Assembly (NCBI RefSeq): GCF_000176515.1
Contig: NZ_ADAQ01000012.1
Location: forward strand, 248,001-312,000
Source: Grimontia hollisae CIP 101886
Lineage (GTDB): Bacteria > Pseudomonadota > Gammaproteobacteria > Enterobacterales > Vibrionaceae
Direction of reading: 5' to 3'
DNA: 64,000 bases
Of the stretch, positions 8,101 through 16,028 are shown one piece after another. The position numbers were made by a program, and so were the translations under genes. The notes beneath the pieces are model-generated. The model was not told the origin of the DNA, did not search any database, and worked only from the letters and a program-made list of their open reading frames with translations. Each line of letters begins with the position of its first letter. The first letter of the stretch is position 1.

Positions 8101-8445
8101 ATGACAGATCTTACCCAATACCTTCTCAGCCATACTGACGAAACAGCGGACTTCACTACAACCAGCCGGTATGCGGAGGCGCCGTTGAAAGTCATGACTG
8201 ACAACAAGGGGACCGAAAGGGTATTTGTGGCTCGCCGCTTTATTCCACAACCTGCCGATGAAAATACGGTTCCCCTGTTGCTGGTCAGGGAAGGAGATAG
8301 GCTGGATTTACTGGGCGCAGCGTATTATGCCGATCCGGCGCAATGGTGGCGGATTGCTGATGCCAACCTGGCGTCTTTCCCCGGTGATTTGGTGGCAACG
8401 CCGGGGCGCAGGATTGCCCTTTCGTCAGGTGAAGGGGAGGCATAA
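8101..8445 (+). CDS. LysM/gpX-like baseplate protein
   Basis: The 114-residue product has a LysM-like C-terminal half: LLLVREGDRLDLLGAAYYAD followed by PAQWWRIADANLASFPGDL and PGRRIALS, matching the fold used by phage tail protein X and by the end of Afp7/Pvc7. In contractile tails this domain sits between the tube end and the hub rather than binding peptidoglycan. The N-terminal 50 residues are variable. The gene has GGGAGGA upstream and its stop overlaps the next start (TAATG). Together with the preceding gene it makes up a split version of the single Afp7 protein. Confidence 0.75.
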   Translation: MTDLTQYLLSHTDETADFTTTSRYAEAPLKVMTDNKGTERVFVARRFIPQPADENTVPLLLVREGDRLDLLGAAYYADPAQWWRIADANLASFPGDLVATPGRRIALSSGEGEA

Positions 8446-9572
8446 TGTCAGAGGTGGTTATGCGTCTCTACATCGGCCCGGTCGCACCGGTTCCTGTTTC
8501 CAAGGCGGTGATCAATGCTTTTGTTTCCTGCGAAGTACAATCAAAAACGCAAGGGGCTTCCGGCTTCCAACTGGTGTTTGAAATCGACAACAATTCGCCG
8601 CTGCATACCCTGTTTATGCTCGCGAGCAATAACCCGATCCCACTCGTCCGCACTGTGGTGACGGTAGACATGCACCGCAAACAGAGTGTGTTGATAGATG
8701 GCGTGATCACCCAGCACAGTGTCAGCCCTGCAAGCGCACCGGGGGTGTCACGCATGACGATCACCGGCAAAGACTTGACCCATGTGTTGAGCTACCTCGA
8801 CTTCAGTTTTATGCGATTTCCGGCCATGCCAGATTTTGCGCGTATTAATCTGGTATTAGCAAAATATGCGTTCTTGGGATTGATCCCAACGGTGATTCCT
8901 TCGGTGTTAATTGATGTCCCTGTCCCGACGGATCGTATTCCCACACAGCAAGGGACAGATCTTGAATACATTCAATCGCTGGCTGAGCGTGTTGGCTATG
9001 TGTTTTACATCGAGACCACAGATGCCGTTGGCGTGTCTGTCGCCTATTGGGGACCGGATGTCCGTGTTGGAAAGGTGCAGAAGCCGCTGAATGATGACTT
9101 GGATGCCAACCGCAATGTGGTGTCGCTGACAGGGACATACGATGCACATGACGCCTACATTCCGCTGATCACCATACAAAACCCGCAAACCAAATTGCCG
9201 TTGACCCTGCCGGTGCCGGACATTAATCCGTTGAATCCGCCGTTAGGATTACTTCGCCCCATTACAACCAAGACCAGAAACATCTACGAAACGGCCAAGT
9301 ATTCCCCTGTACAGGCCGCCATGATTGGCATGGCGAAAGCGGCACAATCTGCTATCCGGGCAGTGAAAATGACAGGATCACTGGATGTGTTGGCCTATGG
9401 ATCCTTGTTGATGGCAAGACGATTAGTGTATGTGCGGGGTTCAAGCCCAGCCTTTAACGGCATTCACTATGTGGAGTCGGTCACCACCACCTTTAAGGAA
9501 GGCGAATTGAAGCAGGATTTTCAACTGAGCAGGGACGGCTTGCTGTCAACCGTTAACAAGGTATCCGCATGA
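8445..9572 (+). CDS. gpD/gp27-like hub protein of the spike complex
   Basis: This 375-residue protein matches the phage late control D family, which forms the trimeric hub under the tube (gp27 in T4; the N-terminal half of VgrG and Afp8). Supporting segments are FEIDNNSPLHTLFMLAS, VDMHRKQSVLIDGVITQHSV, the TGKDLTHVLSYLD region and QQGTDLEYIQSLAERVGYVF, all at usual positions; the last is a hallmark of hub proteins. The oligonucleotide-fold and needle portions that are fused in Afp8/VgrG are encoded by the next gene, which overlaps by 4 bases (ATGA). Sequence and order make the assignment secure. Confidence 0.83.
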   Translation: MSEVVMRLYIGPVAPVPVSKAVINAFVSCEVQSKTQGASGFQLVFEIDNNSPLHTLFMLASNNPIPLVRTVVTVDMHRKQSVLIDGVITQHSVSPASAPGVSRMTITGKDLTHVLSYLDFSFMRFPAMPDFARINLVLAKYAFLGLIPTVIPSVLIDVPVPTDRIPTQQGTDLEYIQSLAERVGYVFYIETTDAVGVSVAYWGPDVRVGKVQKPLNDDLDANRNVVSLTGTYDAHDAYIPLITIQNPQTKLPLTLPVPDINPLNPPLGLLRPITTKTRNIYETAKYSPVQAAMIGMAKAAQSAIRAVKMTGSLDVLAYGSLLMARRLVYVRGSSPAFNGIHYVESVTTTFKEGELKQDFQLSRDGLLSTVNKVSA

Positions 9573-10084
9573 CACAGCCACTTTATGGAAAGTTCCGGGG
9601 CACCGTAATGAACAATGTTGATCCGATGCAACAGGGGCGGATCCTCGCTACTGTCCCGAGTGTATCCGGCATGGTACCCGGCAGTTGGTGCATGCCTTGT
9701 TTGCCGGTGCTGGGGCTGAATTCCGGCATGTTCTCTGTGCCGCCGATCGGTGCGGGGGTATGGATTGAGTTTGAACAGGGTGATGTGGATTACCCCATCT
9801 GGACAGGATGCTTCGCGGGTGCGCCTTCCGATGTGCCAACATTGGCAAGAACTGCTGTGCCGCCCATTTCCGCGATCACCCTGCAAACCATGGCAAAGAA
9901 TGGGATTGTGATTTGCGATATCGGCGGCCCCATGGGCATGGGAGGGGTTACGCTCCAAACGGCAACAGGGGCAACGCTGTCAGTGACCGATGCTGGTATT
10001 TTCATCAATAACGGCAAAGGGGCGCAGATATCCATGGTGGGGCCAACTGTTGATATTAACAATGGCGCACTGACCATTACCTGA
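9569..10084 (+). CDS. gpV/gp5-like spike protein with OB fold
   Basis: The 171 residues begin YGKFRGTVMNNVDPMQQGRI, followed by VPGSWCMPCLPVLG and GVWIEFEQGDVDYPIWTGCF, the standard OB-fold signature of baseplate assembly protein V and gp5. From residue about 110 onward the sequence becomes short beta repeats (TLQTATGATLSVTDAGIFIN, AQISMVGPTVDINNGALTIT), as expected for the start of a triple-stranded beta-helical needle. No lysozyme domain is present. It follows the hub gene with a 4-base overlap and precedes the PAAR-like tip gene by 13 bases, giving hub, spike and tip in order. Confidence 0.85.
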   Translation: MTQPLYGKFRGTVMNNVDPMQQGRILATVPSVSGMVPGSWCMPCLPVLGLNSGMFSVPPIGAGVWIEFEQGDVDYPIWTGCFAGAPSDVPTLARTAVPPISAITLQTMAKNGIVICDIGGPMGMGGVTLQTATGATLSVTDAGIFINNGKGAQISMVGPTVDINNGALTIT

Positions 10085-10097
10085 GAGGACAGAAACG

Positions 10098-10421
10098 ATG
10101 CCGGGAGCGATTCTTCATGTTGGGGCCACGGTGACCTGCGCCCATGGTGGGCAGGCGACACCGACGGTGCCCAATCCCCGGGTGATGGTATCGGGTCAGC
10201 CGACAGTGCTGCAAACTGCACCTTATGCGGTGGCAGGTTGTGCGATGCCGCCCCCCAACGCAGGGAATGGTCCCTGTGTCACCGGACAATGGTTGTCAGG
10301 TTCAGTGCGGGTGCTGTCGCTGGGCCAGCCGTTTGCGCTGCAAACCGGGCAGTCAGTCTGTACGCCAACCGGTACGCCACTGATCCCGTCTGTGGTTCAA
10401 CCCCGCGTGCTGGCAACCTGA
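10098..10421 (+). CDS. PAAR-like spike-tip protein
   Basis: The 107-residue protein is built of short glycine- and proline-rich beta stretches: MPGAILHVGATVTCAHGGQA, then repeated motifs around GQPTVLQTAPYAVAGCAM and GQPFALQTGQSVCTPTGTPL. Cysteines at residues 14, 48, 60 and about 88 and the histidine in CAHGG could bind the metal ion that sharpens PAAR tips. In eCIS such a protein caps the gp5-like needle and is the first part to pierce the target membrane. Its place directly after the spike gene supports this. An AGAGGACAG lies ahead of the ATG. Confidence 0.75.
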   Translation: MPGAILHVGATVTCAHGGQATPTVPNPRVMVSGQPTVLQTAPYAVAGCAMPPPNAGNGPCVTGQWLSGSVRVLSLGQPFALQTGQSVCTPTGTPLIPSVVQPRVLAT

Positions 10422-10433
10422 GAGTGGATCAAC

Positions 10434-10817
10434 ATGGCATATCCAGATTTTCACCATCGCCCGGATTTTCCGTACCGAATAGACACTCAGGGTCGCACTG
10501 CAACGACAACGCGGCTGGATGGGATTCGCGATCGCATTGAGCAGGTGCTGTTTACCGAGCCGGGCGAGCGGGTGATGATGCCGACGTTTGGCTGTGGATT
10601 GAACAGGCTTTTATTTGCGGCCGTCAGCGATGCGGTTGTGGAAAATACCCGGAGTCTGGTGGCGACGTCCCTGCAAACCTGGATGCAGGATGATATCGAC
10701 CTTTCCGAGGTGGATGTGCGTTTTGACAACGGGGCGCTGTTTATTGATGTGGCCTATACCGTGCTGCCTACCGGGGAGCGCCAACAGGCGACATTTGAAC
10801 GTGAGGTGTCGACATGA
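10434..10817 (+). CDS. gpW/gp25-like baseplate wedge protein
   Basis: This 127-residue protein carries the gp25 signature: IEQVLFTEPGERVMMPTFGC followed by GLNRLLFAAVSD, with the conserved EPGER and FGCGL motifs, and a C-terminal beta region DVRFDNGALFIDVAYTVLPT. In contractile tails gp25 (Afp9/Pvc9) nucleates the sheath at the baseplate and connects the wedge to the first sheath ring. It overlaps the next gene, a baseplate J-like protein, by 4 bases (ATGA). Length and motifs are normal for the family. Confidence 0.88.
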   Translation: MAYPDFHHRPDFPYRIDTQGRTATTTRLDGIRDRIEQVLFTEPGERVMMPTFGCGLNRLLFAAVSDAVVENTRSLVATSLQTWMQDDIDLSEVDVRFDNGALFIDVAYTVLPTGERQQATFEREVST

Positions 10818-13333
10818 TCTACTTCTGCTGCGATCAACGGCGACGGGAAGCGGTGCGTCAATCCGGATTCAACGGCATCGACTTTGTCGAAGTGATTGAT
10901 CGTGAAGCCGCCATTGAGGCTGATCGCCAGCGTTTTCTCCATCTCTATTTGGTCAATGATCCCGGTGCCGTGGTTTATTCCGCTGGCAATATCCGTATCG
11001 AAGGGCCGAACGTGATTGATGTGGTGAATGTCACCATGGGACTTGGCGGCCAGAGCAATGTGCTGGTGGTCGAGGTTGACGCGCCCGGTGACTTTTCACC
11101 TTATACCCTGAATATGGTTACCAGCCCGCTGAATCCGCTGCCTCCGCCTGACATCGACCCAGCACTGGCATCGGTGACGTTTTCTTTCAAAGTGGAATGC
11201 CCTTCGCCGTTTGACTGTCAGCGTCCCTGCGACTGCCCGGACCCAGAGCCCATTGAGACAGATATTGATTATACCGCGCGGGACTTCTATTCCTTCCGGC
11301 GAATGATGCTCGATAGGCTTTCTGTGACTGTGCCCGCGGCATCAACCGGACACCCTGCTGACCTTGTGTCTGCACTGGTGGAGGTATTGGCTTATACCGC
11401 TGATCAGCTTGCTTACCAACAGGATGCGGCAACCACCGAAGCGTATTTAAACCGGGCACGCTCACGGATTTCGCTTAAACGGATGACAAGGCTGGTGGAC
11501 TACACCCTCGATGAAGGTTGCAATGCCCGCTGTTTTTGCCATTTTGCGGTGTCATCAGATGTGTTGCCTGTTGCCCCTGCAATGGCAGTGATCCCGGCTG
11601 GCAGCGCAGTGTGTACCCAGTTGAGTGACCAGCCGAGAACCTTTGCCCGTGATGATGCCCTGCTGGCGCAAAGCCAGGCCGTGTACGAAACCTGTCAGGA
11701 TATTCCTGCTCTCTTTAACCTTCACAACGAAATGGCCTTTTACACCTGGAGTGATGCGCGTTGCTCTCTGCCAAAAGGGGCAGTGAGTGCCACGCTGGAC
11801 GGCCACTTTCCTGACTTGCAAGCCGGGATGTATCTCGCCCTTGAAGAAGTGACAGGGGCTCGAAGTGGCAGTCAGGCAGACAGGCAGTTGTCACAGCGTC
11901 AAGTGGTGTTGCTAACCGGGGTGGAGGCATTTAACACCGACAGCGAGCCACTTATTGATCCCGTGACCGAATTGCCAATCACTGAAATTAGCTGGCATAG
12001 TGAGGATGCGCTGCGTTTTTCCCTCTGTATTTCGTCTGAAACCGCCATTGAAGAAGGGCGGCGATACATCGAACCTGTTTCTGTTGCCCGCGGCAACATG
12101 GTGCTGGTGGATCATGGACAGACCATGTCCGGCGAACGTCTTCCTGACGTGCCTTTTCCAACGCTCAGTTGGGCACCGGGGCAGGGTATGCAGTCAGAAC
12201 ACACCAAAGGCAGCAGCTGCGCACAGGCAATTTGCGAGCAGGAGCAGGCCGAAACCATTCCACCCAGATATCAGCCGACACTCGCCAGCCGGCCACTGAC
12301 GTTTGCGCCTGAATACGTTCCTTACGCGCCAGCCTCTGAATGGTTACGAACACCGCCTCCGAGCGAGACCTTCGCCAGTCTTTCACTGCTTGCGGACGAT
12401 GGTGTGGAATCACTGCCTTATCAGGTTGTGAAGGATCTACTGGCTGCAGACAGGTCGGCGCTGGTGTTTACGCCGGAAATTGAACGTGATGGCTTGGTTT
12501 TCCTGCGTTTTGGCGACAATGTGTATGGCAGGCGCCCGTTGCCGGGCACACAGTTTACGGCAACTTACCGGGTGGGTGTCGGGACGGCAGGGCATATCGG
12601 TGCAGATAAACTCTATCATCTGGCGCTGCCTATCCCTGAAGTCACTGACGTTCGAAATATCACCCCCGGAGTGGGAGGGCGGAACCCGGAAACCCATGCT
12701 GAAATTCGAAAACGTGCGCCTTTCCTGTTTAAAACACAGGAGCGGGCGGTCACACGGGAAGATTACCAGACGCTCGGCAGGCGGGTAGCAGGCATTCAGG
12801 ATGTAACCTGTGCCTATATCCACACTGGCAGCTGGATGACGACCTTTGCCCTGCCAGACCCTGAAGGCAGGGTCGAGGTGTCTGATTCGTTACAAACCAC
12901 CCTGCGTGATCATTACGAAAAATTCCGCCTTGCTGCCCACGATGTGGACGTGTCATCACCGGTTTATGTTCCCCTTGAAGTGACGCTGCATGTTTGTGTT
13001 GCACCCAATGCGTCGAAATCCCATGTCCGCCAGCGTCTGTTAACGCTGTTTTCCCCCAACCGATTAGCTGACGGTTCTCTGGGTTTGTTGCATCCGGATC
13101 GCTTCCGGGCCGGCGAAACCTTGCATCTTTCTCCCTGGCTGGCAGCTGCCCAGAATGTGGAAGGGGTCATCGCGGCAAAAGCGACGCGCTTCCGTCGGTT
13201 TGGCGATGCCCGTACCAGTGGTCTTGCGGACAGGAAACTGACATTTGGCCGTACCGAAATTGCCCGTGTTGATAACGACATCAGCCATCCGGGTAACGGT
13301 GTGTTCCTTCTCGATATGGATGGAGGGCGCTGA
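10814..13333 (+). CDS. baseplate J/gp6-like wedge protein (first copy)
   Basis: This 839-residue protein is of the putative baseplate assembly type corresponding to Afp11/Pvc11. After a variable N-terminal domain (about 1-120) there is a Cys-rich linker CPSPFDCQRPCDCPDPEP near residues 122-139, then TDIDYTARDFYSFRRMMLDR and LVEVLAYTADQLAYQQDAA, which open the J-like core. Later segments GLVFLRFGDNVYGRRPLPG and GGRNPETHAEIRKRAPFLFK, followed by AVTREDYQTL, are the most conserved part of this family. Dimers of such proteins build the wedge ring around the hub. It follows gp25 with a 4-base overlap and is separated from the second J-like gene by one base. Confidence 0.85.
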   Translation: MIYFCCDQRRREAVRQSGFNGIDFVEVIDREAAIEADRQRFLHLYLVNDPGAVVYSAGNIRIEGPNVIDVVNVTMGLGGQSNVLVVEVDAPGDFSPYTLNMVTSPLNPLPPPDIDPALASVTFSFKVECPSPFDCQRPCDCPDPEPIETDIDYTARDFYSFRRMMLDRLSVTVPAASTGHPADLVSALVEVLAYTADQLAYQQDAATTEAYLNRARSRISLKRMTRLVDYTLDEGCNARCFCHFAVSSDVLPVAPAMAVIPAGSAVCTQLSDQPRTFARDDALLAQSQAVYETCQDIPALFNLHNEMAFYTWSDARCSLPKGAVSATLDGHFPDLQAGMYLALEEVTGARSGSQADRQLSQRQVVLLTGVEAFNTDSEPLIDPVTELPITEISWHSEDALRFSLCISSETAIEEGRRYIEPVSVARGNMVLVDHGQTMSGERLPDVPFPTLSWAPGQGMQSEHTKGSSCAQAICEQEQAETIPPRYQPTLASRPLTFAPEYVPYAPASEWLRTPPPSETFASLSLLADDGVESLPYQVVKDLLAADRSALVFTPEIERDGLVFLRFGDNVYGRRPLPGTQFTATYRVGVGTAGHIGADKLYHLALPIPEVTDVRNITPGVGGRNPETHAEIRKRAPFLFKTQERAVTREDYQTLGRRVAGIQDVTCAYIHTGSWMTTFALPDPEGRVEVSDSLQTTLRDHYEKFRLAAHDVDVSSPVYVPLEVTLHVCVAPNASKSHVRQRLLTLFSPNRLADGSLGLLHPDRFRAGETLHLSPWLAAAQNVEGVIAAKATRFRRFGDARTSGLADRKLTFGRTEIARVDNDISHPGNGVFLLDMDGGR

Positions 13334-13334
13334 T

Positions 13335-16028
13335 ATGGCAAACCATGAACGCCATTGTGGCGCATGCAGTGGCACTGAAGTACTGACCCCCAAAGCACCA
13401 GACAATGCGGCAGGTTTATCACGGATTACATATCGCAGTGGGGAATACCACGATTTCTACACCAGTATGACGGCGCGGCTGTCTTCCGCAAAATTTGGTG
13501 CATTGGGCATATTGACGTCACGCGAGCCGGATGATTTCTCCCTCGCGCTGATTGATGCGTGGGCAGCCAGTTGTGACCTGCTGACGTTCTACAACGAAAT
13601 GTGGCTCAATGAAGCCTATATCAACACCGCGATGGAATCCGGATCGTTGCATGAACTGGCGATGTTGATTGATTATGCGCCCCATCCCGGCGCTGCCGCA
13701 ACGGCAGATTTGGCTTTTACAATCGCCGCCGGTGAAGGGATCCCGGATGAAATAACAGTGCCTGCTGGCACCAAAGTCCAAAGTACACCGGGGCAAGATG
13801 AAAAGCCGGTGATCTTTGAAACGCTGAATGATTTGACTGCCCGGGCGGCATGGAATGCGATACGGCCAAAACTCACCGCGCCGCACCCGTTAACAGTAAC
13901 CACTACCCGGATACCGTTACCGGGCACCAATTTGAATCTCAAACCGGGTGACGCGGTGTTTTTTGTCACAGACGATGACCAGCAGGTGTTTGCCACGATT
14001 AATGCTGTCACACCTGTATTGGCCGATATTGCCAACGATCCTGACGCCAAAAGCCTGACATGGCTGGATATTTCTCCGACGGCATCTGGCCCTTTGGTGA
14101 CGTCTCCGTCCGGGACACTCGGCATCATTACCGCTATTTTTCCTGTGCAGATGGGAAGTTATAAAGGTAAAACTATCGGCTCGACAGAACTGCTGGGCGT
14201 ATTGATGGCGGCAAACGTCCGGGAGAAAGCGTTTTTCTCTCCCTTTATAGAACTGGCAACGTCGACACGAAAAGTTCAGGTATTCCGCACCAAAGCCGCG
14301 ATTTTCGGACATGCTGCGCCTCCACTGGACACACTGCATTATTCATTAACCGGTACATCGCCAGTATTCAAAAAAAACAGCAGTGGCGTGATTGTTGAAG
14401 ATGTGGTGACGGGGCCGTATGCCAACCTGACCGACAATGACTGGGCCGATGGCAAGCTGGATGCGATGGATGACAATGCCAGTCACATCTACCTCGAACG
14501 GCCTGTGGCTGAGATTAGCAAGGGCAGCACGGTGGTGCTGAAAGAAGGCAGTAAATGGTCGCGTTATCATGTGACCGATGCCAGTGAAACGTCGGCCTCT
14601 TTCTTTTCTGTTACCGGAAAAAGCACCCGCCTGACACTGAATACCGATAATCACTTTAATGATTTATCCATTCGCGGCACCACCTGTTTTGGGGCCAGTG
14701 AATGGATGGATATTGCAGACCCACCGATCACAGATGCGCTTGATGAAAACGCCATCACAGTTGCGTTAAATGGCTGGTTTCCCGGTCTGGCTCAAGGCCG
14801 CAAAGTGATCTTAACGGGCCGCGCGGAAGGCCTGGGGCAAGAGCCGGTGGTGGCAACACGCATTGTTCAGTCTGTCAGTCATAACATGACAGAAAAAGGT
14901 GGCACGACCCTCACTTTCACTGAAGCGTTAGGCGCCCCTTATCTGCCACAAACCTTACACATCCATGCCAACGTGGCTGACGCCACACAAGGTGAATCAG
15001 TCGTCGAGGTGTTGGGTGATGGCAGCGCGACGCCGCATCTTGCATTTACTTCCAAACAAGCGCCGCAGACCTTTGTCCCCGCAGCGACGGCAACAGGCGT
15101 GAAGCCCACCATGGAAATCCGCGTCAATAAAATCCTATGGAAGCAGGTGCCACATTTTCTCGATGCTTCACCGACTGATCGGGTTTACACCCTGCGTATT
15201 GATGAAAACGGCTACAGCCATGTTGCTTTTGGTGATGGCGTATTGGGTGCGATGCCGGGCAAAGGGCAACAAAATATCCGTGCCAGTTACCGCAAAACGC
15301 ACGGACTGGAAGGGCGGGTGAAAGCCGGGCAACTGAATTTGTTGATGTCCCAGCCGCTGGGTCTTCAGGGGGTCAACAACCTGTTGGGTGCTGAAGGCGG
15401 GGCAAACCCGGAAAGCAAGGATGAAATCCGCGTCAGTGCGCCGCTTTCCTGTCGCACGTTAGGACGCGTAGTATCCCTGACTGATTATGCTGACTTTTCC
15501 CGCGCTTACGGGGGGATCGCCAAAGCCACGTCTCAATGGCTCCATCTTGGTAGTGGCCCACAGGTTGTTGTGACCGTCGCGGCGGAAGGCGGTGCTCAGG
15601 TTCAGGAAGGTGGCGACTTACATGAAGCATTAACCGACGCGTTGGTTGCTGCGGGTGATCCGTTTGCCCGGTTTGTGCTGCGAAGCTTCAGGCAAACCTA
15701 TTTCCGCCTTGGCGTGAAAATCAAGGTCGACGCGGATTACCTTGCGGACGACGTTATCTCCCGCGCAGAAGCCCGGCTTTGCGAAGCGCTGTCATTTGAT
15801 GCGCGCGATTTTGGCCAACCTGTGTTTGCCAGCGAAATCATTGCGCTGCTGCATGAGGTGGAAGGTGTTGATGCAGTCGTCATCGACAGGCTCTACACCG
15901 GCAACACGCCCACACGCCATGATGGTATTGCCGCGCCGCTGGCGGAGGCAGTATCAGGCGATGTGGTGGGGGCAACCGTGCTGAGCCTTCATCCTGACGG
16001 ACTCGATTTCCTGGAGGCCAGCTTATGA
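13335..16028 (+). CDS. baseplate J/gp6-like wedge protein (second copy)
   Basis: This 897-residue protein corresponds to Afp12/Pvc12. It starts at the ATG at 13335, behind GGAGGGCGCTGAT, where the typical HCGAC motif and GLSRITYRSGEYHDFYTSM begin; the frame is open back to 13245 inside the previous gene, but that start is not supported. The C-terminal third contains YSHVAFGDGVLGAMPGKGQQ, GGANPESKDEIRVSAPLSC and TLGRVVSLTDYADFSRAYGG, paralogous to the same blocks in the preceding protein. The two proteins probably form the asymmetric wedge pair of the baseplate. The tail protein I gene overlaps its end by 4 bases. Confidence 0.85.
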   Translation: MANHERHCGACSGTEVLTPKAPDNAAGLSRITYRSGEYHDFYTSMTARLSSAKFGALGILTSREPDDFSLALIDAWAASCDLLTFYNEMWLNEAYINTAMESGSLHELAMLIDYAPHPGAAATADLAFTIAAGEGIPDEITVPAGTKVQSTPGQDEKPVIFETLNDLTARAAWNAIRPKLTAPHPLTVTTTRIPLPGTNLNLKPGDAVFFVTDDDQQVFATINAVTPVLADIANDPDAKSLTWLDISPTASGPLVTSPSGTLGIITAIFPVQMGSYKGKTIGSTELLGVLMAANVREKAFFSPFIELATSTRKVQVFRTKAAIFGHAAPPLDTLHYSLTGTSPVFKKNSSGVIVEDVVTGPYANLTDNDWADGKLDAMDDNASHIYLERPVAEISKGSTVVLKEGSKWSRYHVTDASETSASFFSVTGKSTRLTLNTDNHFNDLSIRGTTCFGASEWMDIADPPITDALDENAITVALNGWFPGLAQGRKVILTGRAEGLGQEPVVATRIVQSVSHNMTEKGGTTLTFTEALGAPYLPQTLHIHANVADATQGESVVEVLGDGSATPHLAFTSKQAPQTFVPAATATGVKPTMEIRVNKILWKQVPHFLDASPTDRVYTLRIDENGYSHVAFGDGVLGAMPGKGQQNIRASYRKTHGLEGRVKAGQLNLLMSQPLGLQGVNNLLGAEGGANPESKDEIRVSAPLSCRTLGRVVSLTDYADFSRAYGGIAKATSQWLHLGSGPQVVVTVAAEGGAQVQEGGDLHEALTDALVAAGDPFARFVLRSFRQTYFRLGVKIKVDADYLADDVISRAEARLCEALSFDARDFGQPVFASEIIALLHEVEGVDAVVIDRLYTGNTPTRHDGIAAPLAEAVSGDVVGATVLSLHPDGLDFLEASL

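Noticed and set aside
12480-12788. Long alternative-frame stretches inside the baseplate genes
   Set aside because: They overlap genes with strong family support in another frame and lack their own ribosome sites.
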